From contig CAZTSX010000010.1 of assembly GCA_964616825.1 (NCBI GenBank), positions 40,022-104,021 of the forward strand: 64,000 nucleotides of DNA, in the 5' to 3' direction. The notes below the pieces were generated by a model. It was not told the origin of the DNA and searched no databases. It was given only the letters and a program-made list of their open reading frames with translations. Shown piece by piece: positions 47,136 through 55,576 of the stretch (position 1 is the first letter of the stretch; the number at the start of each line of letters is the position of its first letter). This DNA comes from QYOJ01 sp964616825. Its GTDB lineage: Bacteria; Bacteroidota; Bacteroidia; Bacteroidales; FEN-979. The position numbers and the translations under genes were made by a program.

Positions 47136-47209
47136 GGGGCATTAGCTCAGCTGGCTAGAGCGTTAGACTGGCAGTCTAGAGGTCAAGGGTTCGACTCCCT
47201 TATGCTCCA
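47136..47209 (+). tRNA. tRNA-Ala (anticodon GGC)
   Basis: A full cloverleaf of 74 nt. Acceptor stem GGGGCAT/ATGCTCC contains the G3-U70 wobble pair that identifies alanine tRNAs. The anticodon loop CTGGCAG gives GGC (reads GCC), the T loop is GGTTCGACTCC, and the discriminator is A73. The 3' CCA is not encoded (CAA follows A73). Confidence 0.95.
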
Positions 47210-47213
47210 CAAA

Positions 47214-47260
47214 AAAACCTCTGTAAGTCCGACTAGTAATACGGAATTTCAGAGGTTTTT
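47214..47260 (+). terminator. Rho-independent terminator after tRNA-Ala
   Basis: Inverted arms AAAACCTCTG and CAGAGGTTTT with a second inner pairing (GTCCG/CGGA), followed by a T run. Confidence 0.75.
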
Positions 47261-47371
47261 CATTTTGCCACATTCGCAATTATCCTGTTTTGAACCTTTT
47301 ATCCGTCAGAGCAAAGTTGTGTATCTGAAATGATTACGTTAAATTTGGATGGAATAAAAAAACGTATGATT

Positions 47372-48484
47372 ATGAAACAGAACAGATCAATTAGTTGGAT
47401 GCTTTTTCTGTTGATGCTGGGAGCTCTCCCAAAAACAGATGCCTGCACAGTATTTCGCCTTCAGGCCAAAGACGGCTCGATAATGGTCACGCGATCCATG
47501 GAATTTGCGGTCAACCTGCATTACCAGACGGTGGTGATTCCCAGGAATACAGCATTTATCAGTCCTTTTCAGGACGGAGTTAACGGATTAAAATGGGATA
47601 CCCGATATGGCTATGTGGCCATTACGGCAATGGGGCTGACCTACGGTTCAATGGATGGGATGAACGAAAAAGGACTGGCCGTTGGATCGTTTTGGTTCGA
47701 GAACAACATGACCTGGCAGACAGTAACCCTGGCAGACTCAAACGAGGCACTGGCCCAGGCTATGTTCTGCGACTGGGCATTAGGAAATTTTTCAACTGTC
47801 GAGGAGGTCCGAAATGCACTCCCCTCCGTGAAAGTTTTTATTAATTATACCGATCCTACCAGTAAAATTGATCCGACGGTCCATTTCATAGTATATGACG
47901 CTGCTGGTGGATGCATTGTGATCGAATACAATTATGGGACCTACAACGTCTATGACAATCCTCTTGGAATCATGACCAACGCTCCCAAATTCCCCTGGCA
48001 TGTAACCAACCTGCGCAATTTCATCGGGATGAATACAAGTAATCCGCCTAACCGGATTGAGGCAGGTCTTTCGTTTGTTCCAACCGGTCATGGAGCCGGC
48101 ATGTGGGGCCTCCCAGGCGATTATACTCCACCCAGCCGGTTTGTGCGTCTGGGAGTGCTTACAGACTTTGTTGATCAGCAAATTGACGCCCAGAATAACC
48201 TGAACCTAGGGCAACATGTCATTAATACCTTCGATATCCCGTTCGGAATTATCACGCAACCTGGAGCGAACAATACCGTTGAAAAAGAGTCGACCCAATG
48301 GGTCACATTCCGTGACCTGACAAACCGTGTGTTATATTTCCGGACATATGATAATTTCACTCTCAGGAAGATCGACCTGAATGCAATCGATTTGTCAGAA
48401 CCCGGGATCAAGATTTACTCGATGTTTGGAACACCGCAAACCATCATTGATATAACGGGGGAGGGAACGATTACGAAGAGGTGA
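47372..48484 (+). CDS. Secreted choloylglycine hydrolase/penicillin acylase-like Ntn hydrolase
   Basis: A 370-aa (from this start) linear-amide C-N hydrolase of the Ntn superfamily. The signal peptide (MKQNRSISWMLFLLMLGALP) ends at KTDA and the next residue is Cys, so cleavage would free the N-terminal nucleophile (CTVFRLQAKDG). Further family marks are TRSMEFAVNL (R and D/E of the active site), GMNEKGLAVG, TNAPKFPWHVTNLRNF and VIEYNYG. Relatives cleave bile salts, penicillin V or acyl-homoserine lactones; which applies is not clear. Possible ATGs at 47330 and 47366 would add up to 14 residues. Its 3' end faces the CYTH gene. Confidence 0.87.
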   Translation: MKQNRSISWMLFLLMLGALPKTDACTVFRLQAKDGSIMVTRSMEFAVNLHYQTVVIPRNTAFISPFQDGVNGLKWDTRYGYVAITAMGLTYGSMDGMNEKGLAVGSFWFENNMTWQTVTLADSNEALAQAMFCDWALGNFSTVEEVRNALPSVKVFINYTDPTSKIDPTVHFIVYDAAGGCIVIEYNYGTYNVYDNPLGIMTNAPKFPWHVTNLRNFIGMNTSNPPNRIEAGLSFVPTGHGAGMWGLPGDYTPPSRFVRLGVLTDFVDQQIDAQNNLNLGQHVINTFDIPFGIITQPGANNTVEKESTQWVTFRDLTNRVLYFRTYDNFTLRKIDLNAIDLSEPGIKIYSMFGTPQTIIDITGEGTITKR

Positions 48485-48520
48485 AACAGTAGTGGGGAAT
48501 GAGACGACGAGAAGGCTATT

Positions 48521-48991
48521 TTACCAGGATGTAAAGGGGTGCGCTGATAGATAAGAGTTGTAGTACCTGGGATCATGAGATACCTCCTTCCCTGCCCATT
48601 CAGGTAAATCAAACTCCTCCTCAGTGCTTTCAAGCTCAATCTCTGCCATGTACAATCCTTCATTTAAGCCATGGAAGATATCTACATCCCACGATTTCCC
48701 GTGATGGTTGATCTTATATCTTGTTTTCTCAATCAGGTTGCCTGCAACAAGAGAGTGCAGTGCACGGGCCTCCTCAAGGGGTATGGTATATTCGAACTCC
48801 ATACGGCTGATATTCTCCCGCCTCCCTTTGATAGCAAGTAATCCAATATCATTGGCTATCCTGACACGGATCACTGCCTCTTCATCCCGGGACAGATATC
48901 CCTGCTTGATCTGCTTGCTCTCAGCTTTTTCAACTCCATCCCAGATCTCTTTCCGGACCAGGAATTTGCGTTCTATTTCAAGGTGTTTCAA
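48521..48991 (-). CDS. CYTH-domain protein (triphosphatase tunnel fold)
   Basis: A 156-aa single CYTH domain with the diagnostic start MKHLEIERKFLV (ExExK motif), then VIRVRIANDIGLLAIKGRR and MEFEYTIPLEEA, KTRYKIN and MAEIELESTEEEFDLPEW, the paired acidic/basic strands of the metal-binding tunnel. Bacterial relatives hydrolyse triphosphates (tripolyphosphate, thiamine triphosphate) or make adenylate; the substrate here is unknown. Single gene, convergent with the hydrolase on its left. Confidence 0.92.
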   Translation of the reverse strand: MKHLEIERKFLVRKEIWDGVEKAESKQIKQGYLSRDEEAVIRVRIANDIGLLAIKGRRENISRMEFEYTIPLEEARALHSLVAGNLIEKTRYKINHHGKSWDVDIFHGLNEGLYMAEIELESTEEEFDLPEWAGKEVSHDPRYYNSYLSAHPFTSW

Positions 48992-49031
48992 TTTAAGCGA
49001 ATTAAATGTGAAATGATAAATTTACTCAGCG

Positions 49032-49039
49032 TATATTTG
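49032..49039 (+). promoter_or_regulatory. -7 box for the arsC operon
   Basis: TATATTTG, a perfect TAnnTTTG match, 50 nt before arsC. Confidence 0.4.
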
Positions 49040-49089
49040 CGATGACGAAAAAATCAGGTATAAATTTTAGCTAAAGATACATAAGATTA

Positions 49090-49500
49090 ATGAAAATATT
49101 AATCCTCTGTACCGGAAATTCTTGTCGAAGCCAGATGGCAGAAGGAATATTGAGAGCGATAGACTCCAGGTTGGAAATATTCTCTGCGGGCACCCGGCCA
49201 GAGGCAGCCATAAATCCACATGCTGTGACAGTAATGAAAGAGATAGGAATTGATATCTCTTCACAACACCCTGAACATATTAACCAGTTTATCGGCAACT
49301 CATTTGACTATGTCATCACAGTCTGCGATCATGCCCGGGAGAGTTGTCCCATATTTAACGGAGAAATTAAACATAAGATCCACATTGGCTTCGAAGATCC
49401 TGCAGCAACCAGGGGAAGCGAAGCAGAAATCCTGCCCGTATACAGAAAAATACGCGATGAGATCCAGGAAGAATTTACTGAATTCTATCATTCGTTATAA
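49090..49500 (+). CDS. arsC: Arsenate reductase, thioredoxin-coupled
   Basis: A 136-aa low-molecular-weight phosphatase-fold arsenate reductase. The catalytic loop is C7-TGNSC-R13 (CX5R), and the redox cysteines C79 and C86 (CDHARESC) keep the spacings 72 and 7 seen in the thioredoxin-linked enzyme of Staphylococcus (C10/C82/C89). It reduces arsenate to arsenite, which the next gene product would export. No ArsR-type regulator lies upstream. Confidence 0.92.
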   Translation: MKILILCTGNSCRSQMAEGILRAIDSRLEIFSAGTRPEAAINPHAVTVMKEIGIDISSQHPEHINQFIGNSFDYVITVCDHARESCPIFNGEIKHKIHIGFEDPAATRGSEAEILPVYRKIRDEIQEEFTEFYHSL

Positions 49501-49530
49501 CATTAAGAAGAAAACATAAAAACAATAGCT

Positions 49531-50568
49531 GTGGTACTGGAAAAACAACGTCTTAAATTTCCGGATCGGTTCCTAACTCTATGGATCTTTATCGCCATGG
49601 GAGTTGGTGTTTTCTGGGGGTATCTTTTTCCAGGAATTGTTGATTTCTGGAACAACTTCCAGGTTGGAACCACCAATATTCCAATCGCCATAGGCTTGAT
49701 CCTGATGATGTATCCACCATTGGCTAAAGTGCGGTATGAAGAGATGGGAGATGTGTTTAAAGACTGGAAAGTGCTGTTGTTATCTCTGGTACAGAACTGG
49801 ATCATCGGTCCGGTTTTCATGTTTATTCTGGCAATTGTTTTCCTGCGGGGTTATCCGGAATATATGGTAGGCCTGATACTGATCGGCCTGGCAAGATGTA
49901 TAGCCATGGTTATTGTATGGAACGATCTGGCCAGGGGCAACCGGGAATATTGTGCCGGCCTGGTCGCCTTTAACTCCATCTTTCAGGTGTTATTCTTCTC
50001 TGTTTATGCCTGGTTTTTCATTACCGTGATGCCCTCGTTGTTTGGCCTGAAATCTGTTGATGTAGATATTACCATAGGCGAAATTGCAAAAAGTGTATTT
50101 ATTTATCTGGGAATACCGTTTCTGGCCGGAGTAATTTCACGGTATAGCCTGATCAGATGGCGGGGAAGAGATTGGTACGAAAGGGTATTCATCCCGAGGA
50201 TTAGCCCCATTACACTTATTGCCCTGATTTTTACCATTGTCGTGATGTTTTCGCTGAAAGGTGAATACATTGTGAAGATCCCAATGGATGTCGTCTATAT
50301 TGCCATCCCCCTGACCATCTATTTTGTGGTAATGTTTATCGTCTCCTTTTTCATGGGATGGAAATTGAAAGCCGGTTATGAAAAGACCACTACCCTCTCC
50401 TTTACGGCTGCCAGCAATAACTTCGAACTGGCGATTGCTGTGGCGATTGCCGTATTTGGATTGAATTCAGGAGAGGCATTTGCTGCGGTGATCGGACCGC
50501 TTGTTGAAGTGCCCGTTCTGATCAGCCTTGTAAGCCTTGCCTTTTGGTTTAAAAAACGATATTTTTGA
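49531..50568 (+). CDS. ACR3-family arsenite efflux transporter
   Basis: A 345-aa membrane protein with about ten helices. The ACR3 signature IGLARCIAMVIVWNDLARG holds the conserved cysteine; SFTAASNNFELAIAVAIAVFG and GPLVEVPVLI are the later conserved blocks. It exports arsenite using the proton gradient. The start is a GTG codon (no ATG lies between the arsC stop and the conserved N-terminus). It follows arsC by 30 nt in one operon. Confidence 0.94.
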   Translation: MVLEKQRLKFPDRFLTLWIFIAMGVGVFWGYLFPGIVDFWNNFQVGTTNIPIAIGLILMMYPPLAKVRYEEMGDVFKDWKVLLLSLVQNWIIGPVFMFILAIVFLRGYPEYMVGLILIGLARCIAMVIVWNDLARGNREYCAGLVAFNSIFQVLFFSVYAWFFITVMPSLFGLKSVDVDITIGEIAKSVFIYLGIPFLAGVISRYSLIRWRGRDWYERVFIPRISPITLIALIFTIVVMFSLKGEYIVKIPMDVVYIAIPLTIYFVVMFIVSFFMGWKLKAGYEKTTTLSFTAASNNFELAIAVAIAVFGLNSGEAFAAVIGPLVEVPVLISLVSLAFWFKKRYF

Positions 50569-50587
50569 TAAAAATTAAGAGAGGAAT

Positions 50588-50989
50588 ATGAAGATCAGCC
50601 ATATTGAACATATAGGTATTGCTGTTAACAGTCTGGATGAGATGATTCCCTATTACGAGAAACTTCTCGGCACCCCTTGTTATGCCATTGAAGAGGTAAA
50701 AGACCAGCAGGTGAAAACAGCATTTTTTCAGGTAGGAGAAACAAAAATAGAACTGCTGGAATCTACCGATCCCGAAGGACCGATTGGTAAATTTCTGGAG
50801 AAAAAAGGAGAAGGTATCCATCATATTGCTTTGGCAACGGATGATGCAGACATGGCATTGAAAGAGGCAAAGGAGATGGGTATAAGATTGATTGACAACA
50901 CATCCCGCAAAGGGGCTGAAGACCTCAACATCGGATTCCTTCATCCGAAATCAACTCATGGTGTATTAACGGAATTATGCAGCTTGTAA
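50588..50989 (+). CDS. mce: Methylmalonyl-CoA epimerase
   Basis: A 133-aa vicinal-oxygen-chelate protein. Metal ligands and family motifs: MKISHIEHIGIAVNSLDEM, TKIELLEST, GEGIHHIALATDD and HGVLTELC. It interconverts the R and S forms of methylmalonyl-CoA in propionate/succinate metabolism; mutase genes are not in the window. Its TAA stop lies inside a perfect inverted repeat. Confidence 0.9.
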   Translation: MKISHIEHIGIAVNSLDEMIPYYEKLLGTPCYAIEEVKDQQVKTAFFQVGETKIELLESTDPEGPIGKFLEKKGEGIHHIALATDDADMALKEAKEMGIRLIDNTSRKGAEDLNIGFLHPKSTHGVLTELCSL

Positions 50990-51018
50990 GGGCGACCGGT
51001 TCGGTCGCCCTTACAAGC
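50982..51018. repeat. Perfect 17-bp inverted repeat (REP-like), overlapping the mce stop
   Basis: Arm GCTTGTAAGGGCGACCG (50982-50998), 3-nt spacer, and exact complement CGGTCGCCCTTACAAGC (51002-51018). The palindrome has the look of a dispersed REP-type element; without a U run it is less like a classical terminator. It contains the mce stop TAA (50987-50989) and ends 8 nt before udk. Confidence 0.85.
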
Positions 51019-51026
51019 GTTGAATT

Positions 51027-51632
51027 ATGCTAACAATCGGAATCAGCGGAGGATCCGGATCAGGTAAATCCACAGTCGTTGATGAATTGATCACCAGGTT
51101 GCCGGAAGATGATGTAGCGGTAATTAAGCAAGACGCTTATTATTGGGATAATGGGGATAAAACGCACGAGGAAAAACAACAAATCAATTTTGACCACCCT
51201 GATGCCATTGAGTGGGAGATGTTGATCCGCCAGCTGAAAGATCTGAAACTAGGAGAATCCATTAAGATGCCACACTACTCTTACATGTCGTGTGCCCGTT
51301 CTGCTGAGACGACGCTTGTACAACCACGGAAAATCATTATCATCGAGGGAATTCTGATCCTGACAGAACCCGGTCTGCGCGATTTGCTGGATATTAAGGT
51401 ATTTGTTGATACCGATCCCAATGAAAGATTGAAGCGGATCATTCGAAGAGATATGGACGAAAGGGGCCGTTCACCCGACCAGGAACTTCGCCATTATGAA
51501 ACTTTCGTCAAACCGATGCACGTGAAATTCATTGAACCGTCAAAACGTTTTGCTGATTTTATCATACCACGGGGAGGGAAGAACCGGGTTGCCCTGGACA
51601 TATTGGTTTCCCATATACAAATGACGGACTAA
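51027..51632 (+). CDS. udk: Uridine kinase
   Basis: A 201-aa P-loop nucleoside kinase that phosphorylates uridine and cytidine in pyrimidine salvage. Motifs: Walker A GISGGSGSGKSTV, VIKQDAYYWD, FDHPDAIEWEM, and RRDMDERGRSPDQ (lid). Family-typical length. Start ATG lies directly after the palindromic repeat, on the same strand as mce and the arsenic genes. Confidence 0.93.
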   Translation: MLTIGISGGSGSGKSTVVDELITRLPEDDVAVIKQDAYYWDNGDKTHEEKQQINFDHPDAIEWEMLIRQLKDLKLGESIKMPHYSYMSCARSAETTLVQPRKIIIIEGILILTEPGLRDLLDIKVFVDTDPNERLKRIIRRDMDERGRSPDQELRHYETFVKPMHVKFIEPSKRFADFIIPRGGKNRVALDILVSHIQMTD

Positions 51633-51642
51633 CCTTTCTTAA

Positions 51643-52887
51643 TTAACCGGTACTCCGCATCGCATCCACCGGATCAAGGCGGGAAGCCCGCATGGCAGGA
51701 ATGATTCCTGAAGTTAATCCTATCGCTGCCGAGACACCCGCTCCGAGCCAGATATTTCCGGCAGTCAGAATAAGTTCGAAGTCAAATCCGTATGAGATAA
51801 TCAGGGTCAGGATGTAAACAAGGAGCAATCCCACAATTCCACCGATCAGGGAGAGAAAAATAGCTTCAAAAAGGAATTGAAGTAAGATGAAATAATTTTT
51901 AGCTCCGATTGCTTTCTGGATTCCGATGATACTTGTGCGTTCCTTGACTGAGACAAACATGATGTTAGCGATTCCGAATCCGCCTACCAGAAGGGAAAAA
52001 CCACCTATAATCCAACCGATGATCGCGACTGTATTGAAGAAGCTATCAAATCCTTCTGTGATGATGCTCGTTTCGTTGATGGCAAAATTATCATCTGCAG
52101 AGGGCTTGAGTTTTCTGACGGAGCGCATGATGCCAGTCAGCTCATCCCGCAGTTCATCATTGGAGACCAGGGGTTTCGCTCTGACGATGATGGTGGCATC
52201 CATATCCCGAATGTCGACCAGACTCTTGAAATAGTTAATGGGGAGATAGAGTGTGTTGTCGTTCGAGTTACCGAACATATCTTCACCCTCCTTGGCGATG
52301 ACTCCGATTACCTCCATATTGCGCCCCATCACCTTGATCCGCCTGCCTACCGGATCCATCTCACCGAAAAGATTGACAGCAATCTCATTACCGATAATGG
52401 ATACGTTCTTTCCGTTATTTGACTCCATCGGAGAAAAATATCTCCCGTCGCTGATTTCAAAGGGCAAAACCCTATCGAAATTATACGAAACACCCACGAT
52501 CTGCACTCCCTCCATGTAATTTCCCTGAAATTTAACGGTTTTGGTGACATCAATCATAAATGCAGAAATCTCTGATAACGTACTGCGCTTCTGAATCTCT
52601 CTCATATCATCAAGAGATGCTTCAGGACGCTGGTAGTATTTCCACCAGGGGTATTCCCCACCCATCGACCAGGGCCACTTCTGCACAAATAACACATTAC
52701 TCCCAAGCGATTCAATGTTGGTCCGGATGGCGATCTCCATTGAGTCGAAGATTGTAAAGACCGAGATGATACAGAAGATGCCAATCGTAATTCCCGACAA
52801 TGATAAGATCGTACGGATTTTGTTGACGATTATCGCCTGGAACGCGAAAATAAAGCTTTCTCTTATGAGTCTTAAGATCAGTAACAT
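51643..52887 (-). CDS. MacB-type ABC transporter permease
   Basis: A 414-aa protein of the MacB/FtsX permease class: an N-terminal helix (NKIRTILSLSGITIGIF, the usual family motif), a ~220-residue periplasmic MacB-PCD domain (GRYFSPMESNNGKNVSIIGNE, DPVGRRIKVMGRNMEVIGV), and three C-terminal helices ending RASRLDPVDAMR. It may act in lipoprotein or small-molecule export, with an ATPase encoded elsewhere. The chosen ATG (52887) follows a TACCTTTA box; a longer frame runs into the purH promoter region. Confidence 0.9.
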   Translation of the reverse strand: MLLILRLIRESFIFAFQAIIVNKIRTILSLSGITIGIFCIISVFTIFDSMEIAIRTNIESLGSNVLFVQKWPWSMGGEYPWWKYYQRPEASLDDMREIQKRSTLSEISAFMIDVTKTVKFQGNYMEGVQIVGVSYNFDRVLPFEISDGRYFSPMESNNGKNVSIIGNEIAVNLFGEMDPVGRRIKVMGRNMEVIGVIAKEGEDMFGNSNDNTLYLPINYFKSLVDIRDMDATIIVRAKPLVSNDELRDELTGIMRSVRKLKPSADDNFAINETSIITEGFDSFFNTVAIIGWIIGGFSLLVGGFGIANIMFVSVKERTSIIGIQKAIGAKNYFILLQFLFEAIFLSLIGGIVGLLLVYILTLIISYGFDFELILTAGNIWLGAGVSAAIGLTSGIIPAMRASRLDPVDAMRSTG

Positions 52888-52916
52888 AGTTCGGAAAATT
52901 TCAAAAAAAATCATGG

Positions 52917-52924
52917 TAAAGGTA
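52917..52924 (-). promoter_or_regulatory. -7 box for the MacB-type permease
   Basis: Minus-strand TACCTTTA, one mismatch from TAnnTTTG, 29 nt before the ATG at 52887. Confidence 0.45.
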
Positions 52925-53013
52925 ATATATTTTGTGTTTGCGGACATGAAAGCGGTCATTCTTACGTCGATTTTTGGTAACATTGCATGAAAACCCTCAA
53001 ACTACTGTTTCTT

Positions 53014-54540
53014 ATGATAAATCGGATTAAAATCAAATCTGCACTTATCTCTGTTTATTCAAAAGAGGGAATCGCAGATCTGGCAACTATTCTAGGGCAA
53101 AATGGGGTTAAGATTTTTTCAACCGGCGGTACGTTTACATATCTGAAAAGTCAGGGAATAGAAGCCATTCCGATTGAGGAAATCACCTCCTATCCCTCCA
53201 TCCTGGGGGGACGGGTAAAGACACTTCATCCGAAGATATTCGGCGGGATTTTGTGGAGGCGGGATGAAGAGAGTGACAAAGAGGACCTCTACCGGTATGA
53301 TATCCCGTCAGTTGATATGGTTATTGTTGATCTCTACCCGTTTGAGAAGACGGTGGCAACAACCAATGACGAAAAAGAGATTATTGAGAAGATTGATATC
53401 GGAGGGATTTCACTAATCCGTGCAGCTGCGAAAAATTTCCAGCATGTACTGGTTGTTCCATCGGCCGGACTTTATGGCCGGGTATCTAATCTGCTTCTGG
53501 AGAAAAAAGGATTTACCAACCTGGAAGAGAGGAAGTTTTTTGCCGCAAAAGCATTTGAAGTTTCTTCGCATTACGATGCAGAAATTTTTAACTATTTCAA
53601 CAGGAAAGCAGAGATTGAGGCATTTAAACAGAGTTATGCAACTGGCCGTTCATTACGGTATGGCGAAAATCCTCACCAAAAAGGGATATTCTACGGCGCA
53701 TTGGATGATGTGTTTACACAGCTTCACGGCAAAGAGATCTCATATAATAATCTGGTAGATATTGAAGCCGCAATACAGCTGATCGGTGAGTTTACAGAGC
53801 CTACTGTGGTGCTCATCAAGCACACAAATCCCTGCGGCGTGGCCAGTCGTGAGACTCTGACACAGGCCTGGATTGATGCCCTGGCGTGTGATCCTGTTTC
53901 AGCATTTGGCGGTATCATCAGCGTAAACAGGAAAATAGACAGGACAACTGCAGAAAAGATCAACAAACTCTTTTTCGAGATCATAATTGCAGAAGAATAT
54001 GAAAATGATGCACTTGAACTGCTTCAATCTAAGAAAAATAGAATAATTTTGTGTCGGAAACCGTTTACATTTTCAGGCAGGCAGTTTAAATCACTCCTGA
54101 ATGGGGTGATAGAACAGGAGAAGGATCAAAACACGGAACAGGAAGAAGATTTCCGCAATGTCACACGGAAACATCCGGAAAAGGATGAAATTCCTGATCT
54201 TGTTTTTGCAAATAAGGTGGTGAAGCACCTGAAGTCTAACACGATTGTGTTGGTCAAAGAGCGACAGTTGATTGGGTGTGGAATGGGCCAGACATCCCGG
54301 GTTGATGCATTAAAACAGGCTATTCTAAAAGCGGAGATATTCGGCTTTGATACAACAGGAGCCGTCATGGCGTCTGATGCCTTCTTCCCGTTTTCAGATT
54401 CGGTGGAGATCGCTCACAAAGCAGGCATCAATGCAGTGATCCAACCGGGTGGATCGATCCGGGATAACGATTCGATCCAATTCTGTGACGAGAATGAAAT
54501 GTCAATGGTCTTTACAGGAATTAGACATTTTAAACATTAA
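53014..54540 (+). CDS. purH: Bifunctional AICAR transformylase/IMP cyclohydrolase
   Basis: A 508-aa enzyme for the last two steps of de novo purine synthesis. The N-terminal cyclohydrolase includes ALISVYSKEGI, STGGT, LGGRVKTLHP and IDIGGISLIRAAAKNF; the transformylase half has LRYGENPHQKG, LIKHTNPCGVA, and closes with GQTSRVDA and QPGGSIRD. An upstream ATG (52987) would add nine residues; ATG at 53014 (MINRIKIKSALISVYS) fits the family start. It leads into mreB after 14 nt, an arrangement common in Bacteroidetes. Confidence 0.95.
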   Translation: MINRIKIKSALISVYSKEGIADLATILGQNGVKIFSTGGTFTYLKSQGIEAIPIEEITSYPSILGGRVKTLHPKIFGGILWRRDEESDKEDLYRYDIPSVDMVIVDLYPFEKTVATTNDEKEIIEKIDIGGISLIRAAAKNFQHVLVVPSAGLYGRVSNLLLEKKGFTNLEERKFFAAKAFEVSSHYDAEIFNYFNRKAEIEAFKQSYATGRSLRYGENPHQKGIFYGALDDVFTQLHGKEISYNNLVDIEAAIQLIGEFTEPTVVLIKHTNPCGVASRETLTQAWIDALACDPVSAFGGIISVNRKIDRTTAEKINKLFFEIIIAEEYENDALELLQSKKNRIILCRKPFTFSGRQFKSLLNGVIEQEKDQNTEQEEDFRNVTRKHPEKDEIPDLVFANKVVKHLKSNTIVLVKERQLIGCGMGQTSRVDALKQAILKAEIFGFDTTGAVMASDAFFPFSDSVEIAHKAGINAVIQPGGSIRDNDSIQFCDENEMSMVFTGIRHFKH

Positions 54541-54554
54541 AAGAAGAAATTACT

Positions 54555-55568
54555 ATGGGGTTTTTCACAAAAGAGATAGCGATTGACTTGGGAACTGCCA
54601 ATACGATTATTATTTTTTCAGATAAGGTAGTTGTGGATGAACCATCCATTGTGGCTATCGAGCGAAGCTCAAATAAGATCCTTGCTGTCGGGAAGCGAGC
54701 CCAGATGATGCATGGAAAAACGCATGAAAACATCAAGACGATACGCCCCCTTCGAGGTGGAGTGATTGCTGACTTCCATGCTGCCGAGCATATGATCAGG
54801 GAGATGATTAAGATGATAGAAGTCAGAAAAACATGGTTCCCCCCTGCCATGAAGATGGTTATCTGTATCCCATCCGGCATAACCGAAGTTGAGGAGCGAG
54901 CAGTAAAGGATTCGGCCGAACAGGCCGGAGCCAAAGAGGTCCGGTTAATCCATGAACCCATGGCTGCCGCTATCGGGATCGGGATTGATGTACTGGAACC
55001 GATTGGAAATATGGTCATTGATGTTGGCGGTGGCACAAGTGAGATTGCGGTTATTGCACTGGGAGGTATCGTTAACAATAAATCGATTCGCATTGCCGGG
55101 GATGAATTCAATACCGATATCCAGGAGTATATGCGCAAGCAACATAATATCAATATAGGTGAACGAACAGCCGAGCGGATAAAGATAGAAGTCGGAGCAG
55201 CGCTCCCGGATATCGATAATCCTCCGGAAGAGTACCCTGTGCACGGCCGTGATTTGCTTACCGGGATTCCTAAGGAGGTCATTATCAATCATGCTGAAAT
55301 TGCACATGCGATTGATAAATCGATTGCGAAAATTGAAGCAGCCGTGCTCAATGCCCTTGAGATGACACCTCCTGAACTTGCATCGGATATTTATGAAACC
55401 GGAATTTACCTGACTGGTGGCGGAGCCCTGCTCAGGGGGCTTGACAAACGACTGCATTTAAAGACAAAGCTGAAAGTCTATGTCGCCGAAGATCCTCTTC
55501 GTGCAGTTGCCAGAGGGACGGGAATTGCTCTGAAAAACTTCGATAAGTTTACCTTTTTGATCAAGTGA
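54555..55568 (+). CDS. mreB: Rod-shape actin homologue MreB
   Basis: A 337-aa actin-fold ATPase that directs lateral cell-wall synthesis. Motifs: phosphate 1 IDLGTANTIIIF, VVDEPSIVAIE, phosphate 2 MVIDVGGGTSEIAVI, and adenosine-binding IYLTGGGALLRGLD. Family-typical length. First of the mreBCD set. Confidence 0.96.
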   Translation: MGFFTKEIAIDLGTANTIIIFSDKVVVDEPSIVAIERSSNKILAVGKRAQMMHGKTHENIKTIRPLRGGVIADFHAAEHMIREMIKMIEVRKTWFPPAMKMVICIPSGITEVEERAVKDSAEQAGAKEVRLIHEPMAAAIGIGIDVLEPIGNMVIDVGGGTSEIAVIALGGIVNNKSIRIAGDEFNTDIQEYMRKQHNINIGERTAERIKIEVGAALPDIDNPPEEYPVHGRDLLTGIPKEVIINHAEIAHAIDKSIAKIEAAVLNALEMTPPELASDIYETGIYLTGGGALLRGLDKRLHLKTKLKVYVAEDPLRAVARGTGIALKNFDKFTFLIK

Positions 55569-55576
55569 TTTGACAG

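Noticed and set aside
50982..51018. Ordinary rho-independent terminator
   Set aside because: The hairpin is perfect but lacks a following T run and is immediately followed by the udk start in the same direction.
54530..55288. 252-codon open frame on the minus strand opposite mreB
   Set aside because: It is a mirror of mreB codon structure; mreB is certain by motifs and the antisense product has no recognisable features.
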